Source: Mercurialis annua (taxonomy: Eukaryota; Streptophyta; Magnoliopsida; Malpighiales; Euphorbiaceae). Taken from it: a stretch of 64,000 bases of DNA. Below the pieces are notes generated by a model, which ran no database searches, was not told the DNA's origin, and saw only the letters and a list, made by a program, of their open reading frames with translations. The position numbers and the translations under genes were made by a program. The stretch lies in the NCBI RefSeq assembly GCF_937616625.2, contig NC_065570.1, forward strand, positions 52,071,665 to 52,135,664, in the 5' to 3' direction. Positions 26,285-36,319 of this stretch are shown one piece after another; the first letter of the stretch is position 1, and each line of letters opens with the position of its first letter.

Positions 26285-27150
26285 CCACGCTGCCCGGATT
26301 TTGGACCCCTTTTCATCTCATACTTTTTTTATTTGTCAAAATGACATTGTTTATTTTTAAATTTCAAAAATACTCTTTTACATTTTATGTCTTTTTTGTA
26401 GATGTTTTTATTTTTTTGTATTTCTAGTGGTGTTTTTTATAGTATTTTTATGATGCTTTTTAATGGTGTTTTTATAGTGTTTTTATGATATTTTTATGGT
26501 GTATTTTATGGGTTTTTTAGTGTAAACATACCAACATTTGGTGTATTTATGATATATGTTTTTTAAGAAAAACATAAATCAATTCATTGTGTACGAAAGT
26601 AGCATCAAAATAAGAGAGCAATTATATGAAAAAAAAAAGAATAATTATGCGATTAAGAGAACAATTGTATGAACAAGATAACAATGGATCTACAATAATC
26701 TGTGTATAAAAGTTTAAACAATCACAAAAAATCACAAAAAATCTAAAAGGAACAAAAAAGACGATGACGAGGAAACCACTGAAAGAAAGACGACGACAAT
26801 AAAACCACCGGAAGAAAGACGATGACGACAAAACCATCGAAAGAAAGACGATGATGATTAAACCACTGAAAGAAAGACGACGATGATGAAACCACCAGAA
26901 AAATGCCGATTTTTTATACTCGTTGATATGAGAAGCGGTGGCTTTCTAGAGAGTGATTGAAGAGAAGAAAAATTTCAGAGGAAGAAGAGAAAAAAAAGAG
27001 AGGTGAACGTGTTTGTGGAAATGAGAAAAAAATGAAAAAAATAAAAAGGAAGCCCTAATTAAAAAATATTATTTATAAAATTATTTTATAAGTATGGGTA
27101 CCGAGGAAAATTAGCTAAACATGGGCAAAATTATTGTAGTTATTCTTTAA
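26285..27150. mobile_element. Repeat-bearing non-autonomous element (same architecture as 0.3-1.4 kb)
   Basis: The segment begins near ACCACGCTGCCCGG and contains in order a TTTATGGTGTTTTTATAGTG repeat (26420-26530), a roughly 30-base repeat of the form GAAAGAAAGACGACGATGA with AAACCACCG (26755-26905) and a GA-rich stretch (26950-27050). No transposase was found, and the ends and target duplication were not resolved, so the class is inferred only from likeness to the element at 274-1399. Confidence 0.4.
26755..26905. repeat. Tandem repeat of about 30 bases (GACGACGATGA/AAACCACCG)
   Basis: Five imperfect copies of a unit with AAAGAAAGACGA, a GATGA or GACGACAA variant and AAACCACCG or a close variant. 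The minus-strand frame across it (26622-26837) encodes a Phe/Arg/Ser-rich repeat and is probably not a gene. Confidence 0.65.
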
Positions 27151-27753
27151 GTGTACGGTAATTTATAAATAATTTCAATTTTATAACAAAAAATGTCAAA
27201 ATTTTGGATGTAATTTTAACAAAATTTAAAAATCATGAATATTTATAATAAATTACTAAAGAAAATAATGTAATATTACTAAAATTAAAAAGGAAAATAT
27301 TTATGAGAATGATTGAAAATTTATTAATATTTATGACCGTGTAATGGTTTCTTTTACGTAGTAATTATTTACCATTTCGAGTCACTAAAATTATAAAAGA
27401 AGATTTCCTTAATAATTTAAAATGAATTAAGTAAAACCAAAATACAAAGAAACAAAACCAAAATGCAAAAAAAAAAAAAAAAGAGCATAGACAGAGACAA
27501 GAACAGAGAAAACAAATGAAATGAAATGGCGGGTAAAGAAAAAAATAATGGTGACGAGTTCGGTTCGGCTTACTTATAATCATACAATACAATCCTAATA
27601 AGAATTGGTTTTGGTTTGGATGTAACGGCTCACTATAATTCCCAAACCATTTGGGAATACAATTGCAACGTGGCGTATCTTTTTCAAAACAGGAAGTAAA
27701 TGACAGCTATTAATTTTTTTAACCGAACAGAAAATTGATTTTGATTTTGTAAC

Positions 27754-28442
27754 TGGATTGCTAAACACCGCCCGGTTTTACTTACCACCGCACAGGCAAA
27801 AGACATTTCTGCCCTTTTAGCAAAATTTTGAAAAAAAAAGTTCTCTCAACTCATTCGAATACATTCGAACAAATACATAAAAAATCGATTAAAATGACGA
27901 ACAACGAGTACAATTCATCGGATAACGAGTATCGACGTTCGGAAACAACCCCCGATAAATATTTTTTTTAAAAAAAACTCGAAATAAATAATTTTTTTAA
28001 ATTTTTTTAAGGAGAGACGTTTACATTTCACGTCCCCTCCAGAGGAGTGGACGCCGGAAAGCGGCGTCCCCTCCTCAGGAGAGGACGTGGGAAATCCACG
28101 TCCTCTCCAGAGGAGGGGACGCCGCTTTCCGGCGTCCTCTCCTCTGGAGGGGACGCCGGACGTCCCCTTTTCAGGCGGAGGGGACGCCGGAAAAATAGAA
28201 AAAAAAAATTAAAAATTATTTTTTATCTCGAAAAAGCCGGAACATATTGTTTCCGACTGTCGGTACTCGTTTCCCGACGAATTATACTCGTTATCCGTCA
28301 TTTTACTCGACTTTTTACGTAGTTGTTCGAGTGTGTTCGAATGAGTTGAGAGAACTTTTTTTTTTGAAATTTTGCTAAAGGGGTAAAAATGTCTTTCGCC
28401 TGTGCGGTGCTAAGTAAAAGGGGGCGGCGAATAGCAAAACCC
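27754..28442. mobile_element. Fold-back Mutator-like element, 689 bp
   Basis: The left arm from GGATTGCTAAACACCGCCC and the right arm, reverse-complemented from GGGTTTTGCTATTCGCCGCCC, match for at least 150 bases and continue into the centre, so the whole element is a near-palindrome. It is flanked by 9-base copies TTTTGTAAC (27745-27753) and TTTTTTAAC (28443-28451), one mismatch. The paralogous site in copy A reads TTTTTTAACCCGCTCTT with nothing inserted. The length of the duplication points to the Mutator superfamily. It has no transposase and needs a partner element for mobility. Confidence 0.8.
28015..28195. repeat. GC-rich palindromic core of the fold-back element
   Basis: A GC-rich block in otherwise AT-rich DNA. 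GGACGCCGGAAAGCGGCGTCC and its mirror flank the centre at GACGTGGGAAATCCACGTC (about 28084-28102), with further GAGGGGACGCCGG repeats on the right. It could form a long, stable hairpin. The plus-strand frame at 28047-28322 is a by-product of this repeat. Confidence 0.8.
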
Positions 28443-28603
28443 TTTTTTAACCAGCTCTTGTATATGGCGTATCTTTTCCGAAATAGGAAACAAATAGTAC
28501 TTGAATAAAGAGTTAAATGACAGCTGTTGATTTTTTATTTTTAACAGAATGTCCTATTTGAATGTAACGGTTCACTAATAATCTTTTAATGCAAAATATG
28601 TAT

Positions 28604-28826
28604 GAGAGATTGTTAGGTAGGCTCAGTCTACCGCATCATCTGTGAATTAGCCTATCACATTATGACATGTCATTAAAATAGTGGCAATATCGCAATTTTG
28701 TTTATTTTTTTTTTACACTTTTGAAAAGTAATATTACGATAGTGCCATTATTTTAATGACATGTTATAATGTGACAAGTTTAATCCATAGATGAAGTGGT
28801 GGACTGAGTCTGTCTAAAAAAATTTC
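28604..28826. mobile_element. MITE, family of the 36087-36310 element
   Basis: Inverted ends share GGCTCAGTCTACC / GACTCAGTCCACC. The interior matches the 36.1-kb copy, including TTATGACATGTCATTAAAAT and TACGATAGTGCCA. A target duplication is not clear here. It interrupts the duplicated segment B. Confidence 0.7.
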
Positions 28827-29319
28827 AGTATATGTTATTTGACAAAAAAAAAAGGGCAATTATAAGAATTTTAAATTTTAATTTGAACAATATTGATATC
28901 TATCACTAAATTAAGTCATAGTTTTCACTATTTATAAAAATTCTAATGATGAATAAGATAAACCTAACTAAAAATGAGCCAATTTAATTTTTATTTCTAT
29001 ATTGCTCTTTTTTTCTTTTAAGAATTTCACTATATATCATAGAACCTCATAAAATTAGTATGAGAGTCTCTATCTTGACAAGTTCCCATTCAATGAAATA
29101 TAATATATATGTTTTGTGTAAGTGATGATATTTAGTAACACATCATGGCTTTCCAAATAAATCCCTTATATATAATACTATTAAGGATATCTCATTCATG
29201 TTAGTTTTCTTTCGTCGAGCAATTATTTTACATTTTCGAAACACCAAGTCCTTTATATAATGTCATAAATAGCTCAATAAATATTTGGTGACAAAAAAAA
29301 ATTAACTGAAGAATAAAAT

Positions 29320-29941
29320 TGTTGGAATATGCCTAGAATTCTAATTCCTATTTGTATTAGAACTCTATTAATGAAGTGTTTGGGAGGAGGATAACTTTGT
29401 TATCATTGGCTAATTAGGAAATATAAATCCAATTAGGATTAATATTCCTAATGCCATATATAATATTTATTCACTATATATACACTACCTTATTCACCTT
29501 TTAGAAGACACCAAAAACTGAATACACAATGTAGACATTGATGTGAATAAGGGGAAAAGGGGGTGTGTGTGATGTGAGGAATATAAGTTAATTCTTACCC
29601 TTTTGGGTACTTCTTGTAGAGAGAGAAACACTTTGTGGGTTTTTCTTTTAAGGGCATATTTACTAGAGATGTTCTCTATTTGGTGATTTTTCACCAATTT
29701 TGTACTCCTTTTGATGATTAGTGGATGGCTCGAATCTTTCGCCCGTGGATGTACGCTTTAAAGCAGAACCACGTAAATCTCTTGTGTTATTTATTATTTT
29801 GCTATATTATTGTTTGTTGATCAAATCCATAATTAAATACCTACCGAATGATTTCGATTCCGCAGCGCATACCAATCCGGTTAAGAACCGGTCACGGCAA
29901 TTGGTACCAAAGATTCAACGATCGGTATCAATATTACAACA
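29320..29941 (+). repeat. 5' long terminal repeat
   Basis: The left copy of the 622-base terminal repeat, TG...CA bounded. The 67-codon minus-strand frame inside it is repeated in the other LTR and has no known domain. Confidence 0.85.
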
Positions 29942-29957
29942 ATTGGTATCGGAGCCA
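29942..29957 (+). promoter_or_regulatory. Primer-binding site of the LTR element
   Basis: ATTGGTATCGGAGCC follows the 5' LTR. It corresponds to the 3' end of initiator Met tRNA with one substitution from the usual TGGTATCAGAGC. Confidence 0.65.
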
Positions 29958-31207
29958 ATTTGGTTTTCAGATTTAATTATAGATTATGATTATTATGGCA
30001 AAATTATTATTTGGAGGATTTCGCAAGACGAAATTACTTGACACAAGAAGATTATTTGGAGATAGAGAAGCCACCAAATTTGGAAGTGCCGAAAGTCGTC
30101 AATTGAAGACAGACTTGGGTATTAAAATTCTTAAGGAGATTTTTGTGATGGAGATCAATATGCTACTTTAAACTACAAAGAAAAAGGTATGACTTTTCTA
30201 AACACACAACTATTTGAGGATTTTATAGAGCCTTTCTAAGATGAATGATTGGGATAATCTCTTTATACTCTCATGAAATTCTATTAGTGATTTGAATTTA
30301 AAAAATTGCTTTTAAGAGTTTATTGAATGAAGAGTTTGTTTGGGCATAATCAGATTTTGATAAAATCATGATATTGCAAAAGAGATTTTGTTTTGATTAA
30401 GTAGCAATCTTATACACAAGATGGATTACAACGTTTGTAATTTGGAATGGCGTCACTATTGGATCACGCATAAGTCAATTTGTTTGGAGATAATTAGACG
30501 AGGACTGAATGCTAGCGGTTACAAGCGAATCAGGTTAGAGAACCAGTCTACGCTTAAAATTGCAGCATAATTATATTTTATCCGAAATTTATGCAGATTC
30601 AGGTTGTTCATATCACATTTGTGCCAATTTCGATTGGTTTTCCGTCTACAATTGAGTTGATAGTGGAGTGTAGTTATGGGTAACGGTCAATACATGCAGA
30701 ATTTTGGATTTTGGTTCAGTCAAGGACAAGATGCATAGTGAGACAGTTAGAACAATAATGAATGTTCAACATGATTTCTATATGCACATGTCTGATATTT
30801 CAAAATATAAAACTACGAGTTATATGGGTTATTTGGCGATGAAGTGAGATTGGATGTTGCACTTGTGATGTATGCTCATTGGGTTGGTCGACTTATGAAG
30901 ATTAAGGGATATTCTACGACCTCAACATTTGTTTTTTGATTTAATCATTATAGGCTACTAATGACGTTTGTTTCTGGTATCAGTTTTAAGACCAACAAAA
31001 TTCGAAACTTCGTGAAATTTTGATTGATACACCCGAAGATAGTAAATCTTCAGTCATTTTGGTTCCAGCAAGTTCAAGACTTCTTGAAGCTTGTATGGTC
31101 CTCCTCAAATAACCTCTTTTGGAATAAGTTCAGTTTGGACTTAAATGGAGAAGGTGGAGCACAACAGTAATCACAGTTTATTGGAGAATTCAAGTCAAGG
31201 TGGAGAT

Positions 31208-31829
31208 TGTTGGAATATGCCTAGAATTCTAATTCCTATTTGTATTAGGACTCTATTAATAAAGTGTTTGGGAGAAGGATAACTTTGTTATCATTGGCTA
31301 ATTAGGAAATATAAATCCAATTAGGATTAATATTCCTAATGTCATATATAATATTTATTCACTATATATACACTACCTTATTCACCTTTTAGAAGACACC
31401 AAAAACTGAACACACAATGTAGACATTGATGTGAATAAGGGAAAAAGGGGGTGTGTGTGATGTGAGGAATATAAGTTAATTTTTACCCTTTTGGGTACTT
31501 CTTGTAGAGAGAGAAACACTTTGTGGGTTTTTCTTCTAAGGGCATATTTACTAGAGATGTTCTCTATTTGGTGATTTTTCACCAATTTTGTACTCCTTTT
31601 GATGATTAGTGGATGGCTCGAACCTTTCGCCCGTGGATGTACGCTTTAAAGCAGAATCACGTAAATCTCTTGTGTTATTTATTATTTTGCTATATTATTG
31701 TTTGTTGATCAAATCCATAATTAAATACCTACCGAATGGTTTCGATTCCGCTGCGCATACCAATCCGGTTAAGAACCGGTCACGGTAATTGGTACCAAAG
31801 ATTCAACGATCGGTATCAATATTACAACA
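31208..31829 (+). repeat. 3' long terminal repeat
   Basis: The right copy of the 622-base terminal repeat, about 98% identical to the left copy by eye. Differences include AACTC/GACTC near the start and CGCAGCGC/CGCTGCGC near the end. Confidence 0.85.
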
Positions 31830-32192
31830 AAAAAAACTACTATAATTCATGAAACATTTCATTTTTGTTGTTGAAAAAACTTCAATTTATCTTTGATTCT
31901 TGATTCAAGAAAAAATGAATTGCACTTGCGTTTTGTCGATAAATGTTAATCCATAAAAAAATGAGTTGGCTATTTATTGTATTTTACAAATTTAAAATAA
32001 TATAAAAGAAGAAATGGATACCGTTAACGATAAAACTAAACCATTAAAGGCAGTCGAAGAGGATTTAAAAAAAATTATAGATGACTAGGGTTCTTTTAAA
32101 GAAAATAGACTCAACACCAGTGAGTCATAATGTTAATCGGTCTCGCTAATAGAAATGCATTAATAAACCTCATTTCATGATAGGAAATAATA
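31830..32192. other. AT-rich spacer, nothing recognised
   Basis: Between the LTR element and a Stowaway MITE. No frame or repeat recognised. Confidence 0.4.
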
Positions 32193-32415
32193 CTCCCTCC
32201 ATTTTTTTTTACTTATTCATCTATTGTTACTTTTAAAAAAAATTAATCATTATCTTTAAATTCACGCCAACATAATAAATGGTTTTATAATTCAATTTAC
32301 AAAACACTTATTAACTAATAGGGTTATATTAATATCTATATTTATATTTTAACATAAAAAACTTTTTTAATATGCATATATTTTGATTAGATGGACAAGT
32401 AAAAAACAGAAGGAG
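32193..32415. mobile_element. Stowaway-like MITE, 223 bp
   Basis: Begins CTCCCTCCATTTTTT and ends AAAAAACAGAAGGAG, flanked on both sides by the dinucleotide TA. CTCCCTCC ends and a TA target are the hallmarks of Stowaway (Tc1/mariner-driven) elements. The right end is slightly diverged. Confidence 0.7.
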
Positions 32416-32510
32416 TATCAAATTAACTTACACGAAATTGATCCTGCTAAAATTAGTTTTTATTAATTAGTCTAATGAATTTATCTATTAGCCCAATTTT
32501 TTTGTCAATT

Positions 32511-33188
32511 TTTTTTTTTTACCAAAGATAGAATTCATTGATGAAGAGTAAATTACATTGGAAAGTCATATAACAAAGTTAATATATGATCTTTCAATTT
32601 TGATCTAAAATTCTAACAAACAACCCAAGATACAAGCAAAAAATAAATCGAAATTAAGCAAATCTAAACATCGATTCCGCATAAAAGGACCGAACAAGAA
32701 CTTAAGAGCGAAGTTCCGTTGGAGCGGGTCTTCGATTTGTCCTTCCGATTTGACCGGCAAACCGCTTGATCCGTTGAAGCTAAGTATTTCCGATCCTCAT
32801 CTTCAATGAAGTTCTAAAAAGTTAGAACAATACCCATCCAAAAATTTTAGATCTACAAAAAATTGACTATGAAGTTTGAACAATCACTTGAGATTCTTGA
32901 TAGATCTAAAAACACACACCATAAAAACATAGAAACATATACTTTCAAGCAAAAAAAACACTAAAATCCATATCGAAAAAGCTATTAAACGGATAAATTT
33001 ATTGAAATAAAGGTTAAGTTTATAAAAGATTAAACTTTTATGGGCGGAGAGGAGGCGATTTCCGATTGAGATCGGAAAATCACCTCCTCCCACCCTTTAA
33101 GAAATGAAGTAGAGAGGAAGTTTTTTATAGAGAAAGGAGAGGAAAAAAAATTTAGAGAGAGAGTGTTAGAGATAGTGTCATACTAGAG
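32511..33188 (-). mobile_element. Poly(A) retroposon with 16-bp target duplication
   Basis: Flanked by perfect 16-base direct repeats AATTTTTTTGTCAATT (32495-32510 and 33189-33204). On the minus strand the element begins with a CT-rich leader-like stretch (TTCTCTAGTATGACACTATC), includes a GGGTGGGAGGAGGTGA block with a CGATCTCAATCGG dyad, and ends with CTATCTTTGGT plus an A run (plus-strand T run at 32511-32520). This is the signature of LINE-mediated insertion. No reverse transcriptase frame is visible. It may be a 5'-truncated LINE, a long SINE or a retrotransposed non-coding RNA; I cannot say which. Confidence 0.75.
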
Positions 33189-33204
33189 AATTTTTTTGTC
33201 AATT

Positions 33205-33512
33205 AGCCCCTAAAACTATTTCTAAAAGTGATATATTTGATGCTATGGATAAAAAGCTAATAAGTGCAAGACATTAATGAATAAAACATTACTTTTACTA
33301 TTAATTGTTCAGGCCATACAAGTCGGGGGCAAATTGATATTTAAGCCCATTAGATATTATTCAATAGTTGTGGAATTTCAAAGAGAAGTACTTAAATCAA
33401 TACAAATAATTAGAAAAAGTAACCAAAATCATCCTCTAATTTATGAATCCATGCATAAATAAATCTATGCCATGGCATGCTAAAGTAGTACTAGGTAGTT
33501 GCAAATGGCAGC
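33205..33512. other. 3' flank of the lipid-transfer protein gene
   Basis: AT-rich, containing the likely 3' untranslated region of the minus-strand gene at 33513-34722. The short plus-strand frame at 33277-33462 has no recognisable domain. Confidence 0.4.
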
Positions 33513-34722
33513 CTAATTAAGGAACATAAGGGCAGCAAAAGCCATTATTATTATCCCTCGCATGCATGATATTTTCTCGGTGGCGGCATTGTTGGTGGTG
33601 CTTGAAGCAGTTTTTGAACCAGTGTTTGATGTGGAATCAGTAGAGGTTGAAGAAGATGATCCAGACGACGGAGTTGGCTGAGAATCTGTTGATGATGATG
33701 TGGTAGTTGTGGCAGTTGAATCTGATGTTCCTGCTTCTTTGAATATCTTTGCATTTGCTGAGTCTGCTGGAAGGTTCAGTATAGCTGCAATCCAAATATC
33801 ACCAAAATTAAACTCGATGTCATTACTGTGTAGCGCGGAAATGAAAATGCTTAAAATGTTGAAACTGACGAAATGACACATGTTATAAAAGTAGTTTATT
33901 GATGTAGATTTTTTGAAGCATTTTATATGATAATAAAACACAAATTCAGTGCAATATAGAATTAAATAGCTTTAGTTTCATATTTTTCTTTTTATGCATA
34001 TGGTATGGAAAGTTATTTAAACCTTTCACATCCAAACTAATCCCTACGCGCTTTCGTAAACAGGCAAAATAAAAGATTAAAAATTACTAAATTTTATATT
34101 AATTATATGCAATTGTCCACCGTATGTTCTATGTAGATTTGCTCTATACAAAAAAAATTCTTATAGAAAAATAGCTATAACTTTATGGTAATGAATATCA
34201 TAATAGCCAAATGGAAAATATCAAAACAAAAAATGGAAAACGGCGAAAAAGACAAATAGCTAAACGATATGTTTTTTTTTATAAAAATAGAGTTTTTAGA
34301 AGAGTTTTCACAAACGAAAAGAAAACGCTGAAATGCAGAACTCAAAAAGTTTACTTCCAACACAAGAAAAGTATTAAAAGAAAATTACAGGGGCAATCGG
34401 AGACTTTGGCATCAATATCGCAAGCAGAAGCCATTTGAAGAGCAAGAGTGGTATTCACAGGCAGACCCATAGAAGGATCAGTACTCTCTATGATAAGAAC
34501 ACACAAGCACTTAGGTTTGTTAGCCTTCACTTTTTTAGTATTCTGGCAGCATTCCGGTGTTGGTTTAGCAGCAGAACCACTCACGTAAGGGATGCAAGAA
34601 GCCAGATTAGTTAGTTGGTCTGCACAATCCTGCTCATCTTGCTGCAGTGATGCATGACAACCCACAACTGAAAAAACTGCCACCATGCAAAACAATGCAA
34701 TCTTTTTTGAATTTATTGCCAT
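33513..34722 (-). CDS. GPI-anchored non-specific lipid-transfer protein
   Basis: Two exons: 34389-34722 and 33513-33784, joined in phase (334 + 272 bases, 201 residues). The intron has a GT donor and a TTGCAG acceptor. Residues 1 to about 24 form a hydrophobic signal peptide. The eight-cysteine lipid-transfer motif is present: Cys33, Cys43, Cys58-Cys59, Cys72-x-Cys74, Cys101, Cys110. A long Ser/Thr-rich linker (about 130-178), likely O-glycosylated, follows, then a hydrophobic tail (about 185-201) typical of a GPI-anchor signal. Such proteins sit on the outer plasma membrane and help move cutin, suberin or wax lipids. It resembles the LTPG/YLS3-like group; I cannot assign the exact orthologue. 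The intron position just after the last cysteine is common in this family. Confidence 0.9.
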
Positions 34723-34767
34723 TTTTTGTTGTTTCAATTTATGTTCTTGAATTTGCCTTGTGGATGG

Positions 34768-34779
34768 GTTTATATATAG
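34768..34779 (-). promoter_or_regulatory. TATA box of the lipid-transfer protein gene
   Basis: On the minus strand CTATATATAAAC lies about 45-55 bases upstream of the ATG at 34722, which implies a short 5' leader of roughly 20 bases. Confidence 0.6.
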
Positions 34780-35284
34780 TTTTGAATTGCATGAATCTGA
34801 AGGTTGGTTCTTATCTTTTGATTTAATGGGTGTTTGGATACCATACCTGCTATTTAATCTCTCTTGAAAACCTGAATCATGCGTGCCAGTTATATTCATC
34901 AACTTAAAGTTACCCTACCTAGCTCTGTTAAATTCTTAAATGGCGGTCTTTTGAAAAGGAAGACATCTTTGCATGCTTTAAATTATCAATTAATTTGTAA
35001 ATTTGTAGGAAAAAATGGAACTAATTAATCACGTACAAATATTCATTTTTTTTACTTTCATTATTTATAGTCTAGCCGTTTAAATACATTAATTTTGGCC
35101 TAATTTTGATAAGTATAGTTCAATTGTAGCGAGTTAAACGTAGATAAAAAAAGTTGTCTAACTTTTTCAATTTATTTTTCATTAATAACCAAATATAACT
35201 TTTTTCCAGTCTAAATATACTTATCTATATTATGTTACAATCAAAATAATTTAAAAGACTTGACATTTTAAAAAGACTTAATGG
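34780..35284. other. Upstream region of the lipid-transfer protein gene
   Basis: AT-rich. The nearest few hundred bases probably hold the promoter. No specific element other than the TATA box could be supported. The frame that extends upstream of the ATG to 34902 is fortuitous. Confidence 0.4.
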
Positions 35285-35864
35285 TAAAAAAAAGTTAAAC
35301 CTTTACAAATTGTTGTAATTTAAATCAAACTTTTTAATTTTTATAATATTAACCAAATTGTATTTTTTTTATTGCAATAATAGCCAAATTTGAAATCTTT
35401 TTTTGTTGCAAGTTTAGCCACCAATTTGGCTACTATTGCAACAATAAAAATGCAACTTGGCTATTATTATAAAAAGGGTTAATTCCATAAAAAGTCACGA
35501 CCTTTACACGAATTTTCATTTTAATCAGGACCTTTAAAAATTGCATATAAAACCACGACCTTTCATATTTTTCCAAATCTATCACCGACTATTTTTCCGG
35601 TGAATTTTACCTTTCATTTTTTTTTCAAATCTGCCGGATTATGGTGGCCACGTCATCAAAAATACACCAAAAACTGATTTGGTGATAGATTTGAAAAAAA
35701 AATGAAAGGTCGTGGTTTTATATGGCAACTTTTAAAAGTCGTGATTAAAATGAAAATTCGTGTAAAGGTCGTGACTTTTTATGGAATTAACCCTTATAAA
35801 AATTAAAAGGTTTGATTTAAATCGCAACAAGTCGTAAAGATTTGACTTTTTTCACTATTAGACC
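35285..35864. mobile_element. Mutator-type MITE (outer element of a nested pair)
   Basis: Perfect 9-base flanks TTTTAAAAA (35276-35284 and 35865-35873). The terminal inverted repeats of about 60 bases match imperfectly: left GACTTAATGGTAAAAAAAAG and right, reversed, GGTCTAATAGTGAAAAAAG, then a shared CTTTACNANTTGTTG block. Without the inserted inner element it would be about 253 bp. It has no coding capacity. The length of the duplication places it with Mutator-like elements. Confidence 0.8.
35476..35793. mobile_element. Mutator-type MITE, 318 bp (inner element)
   Basis: Perfect 9-base flanks TTATAAAAA (35467-35475 and 35794-35802). Long inverted ends: GGGTTAATTCCATAAAAAGT and its complement at the right end, continuing through a CGACCTTTACACGAATTTTC block. 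It is the same family and the same 318-base length as the element at 60117-60434. Confidence 0.85.
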
Positions 35865-36086
35865 TTTTAAAAAAATGAATAATTGGCTAGAATAGAAATA
35901 TATTTATTAAAATTACATAAAAATTGGCGTTTTTTAGAAGTTTATAGCTCTAAATTAAAAAAATCAAAAGGATTAAATATTTTTAAACAATTAGGTCTAA
36001 AAAATTGCATCTACCACCAAAAAAAAAATTATTGTTATCTTAGGTCAAGATTACTATATTTTATAGGCCACTGATTCATAGTTCGA

Positions 36087-36310
36087 GAGAAATTCTTAGA
36101 TGGACTCGGTCCATCACGTCATCCGTAAACTAAACCTATTACATTATGACATGTCATTAAAATAATGGCATTATCGTAATATTACTATCTAAAAGTGTAA
36201 ATAAGTAATAAACAAATTTACGATAGTGCCACTATTTTAATGACGTGTCATAATATGATAGGTTAGTCTACGGATGACGTGGTAGACTGATTCTACCTAA
36301 GAATCTCTCC
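36087..36310. mobile_element. Mutator-type MITE, 224 bp
   Basis: Flanked by perfect 9-base copies ATAGTTCGA (36078-36086 and 36311-36319). The inverted ends GAGAAATTCTTAG / GGAGAGATTCTTAG continue into CACGTCATCCGTA on both sides. The interior matches the copy at 28604-28826. Confidence 0.85.
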
Positions 36311-36319
36311 ATAGTTCGA

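Larger units (their letters stand above)
27440..29062 (-). repeat. Duplicated promoter-like segment, copy B, with insertions
   Basis: A diverged second copy of 25060-25668. Collinear blocks appear at 27500-27750, just after the element at 27754-28442, and at 28970-29062. It is interrupted by a 689-bp fold-back element and a roughly 220-bp MITE. Part of the GGCGTATCTTTTCCGAAA/ACAGCTGTTGATTTTTT block is present twice (near 27670 and 28465). Confidence 0.75.
29320..31829 (+). mobile_element. Non-autonomous LTR retrotransposon (Copia-like)
   Basis: Two 622-base direct repeats (29320-29941 and 31208-31829) start TGTTGGAATATGCC and end TATTACAACA. Right after the first comes TTGGTATCGGAGCC, close to the plant primer site complementary to initiator Met tRNA (TGGTATCAGAGC). 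A purine tract (AAGGTGGAGA) precedes the second. The 1266-base interior has no gag, protease, integrase or reverse transcriptase frame, so it depends on a partner element. By eye the LTRs differ at about a dozen positions (about 2%), suggesting a fairly recent insertion. The flanks AAAAT and AAAAA are a possible 5-base target duplication with one mismatch. Confidence 0.85.

Noticed and set aside
29494..29697. 67-codon minus-strand frame, also at 31382-31585
   Set aside because: Both copies lie inside the LTRs of the retrotransposon and differ as the LTRs differ. Repetition here reflects LTR identity and not protein selection.
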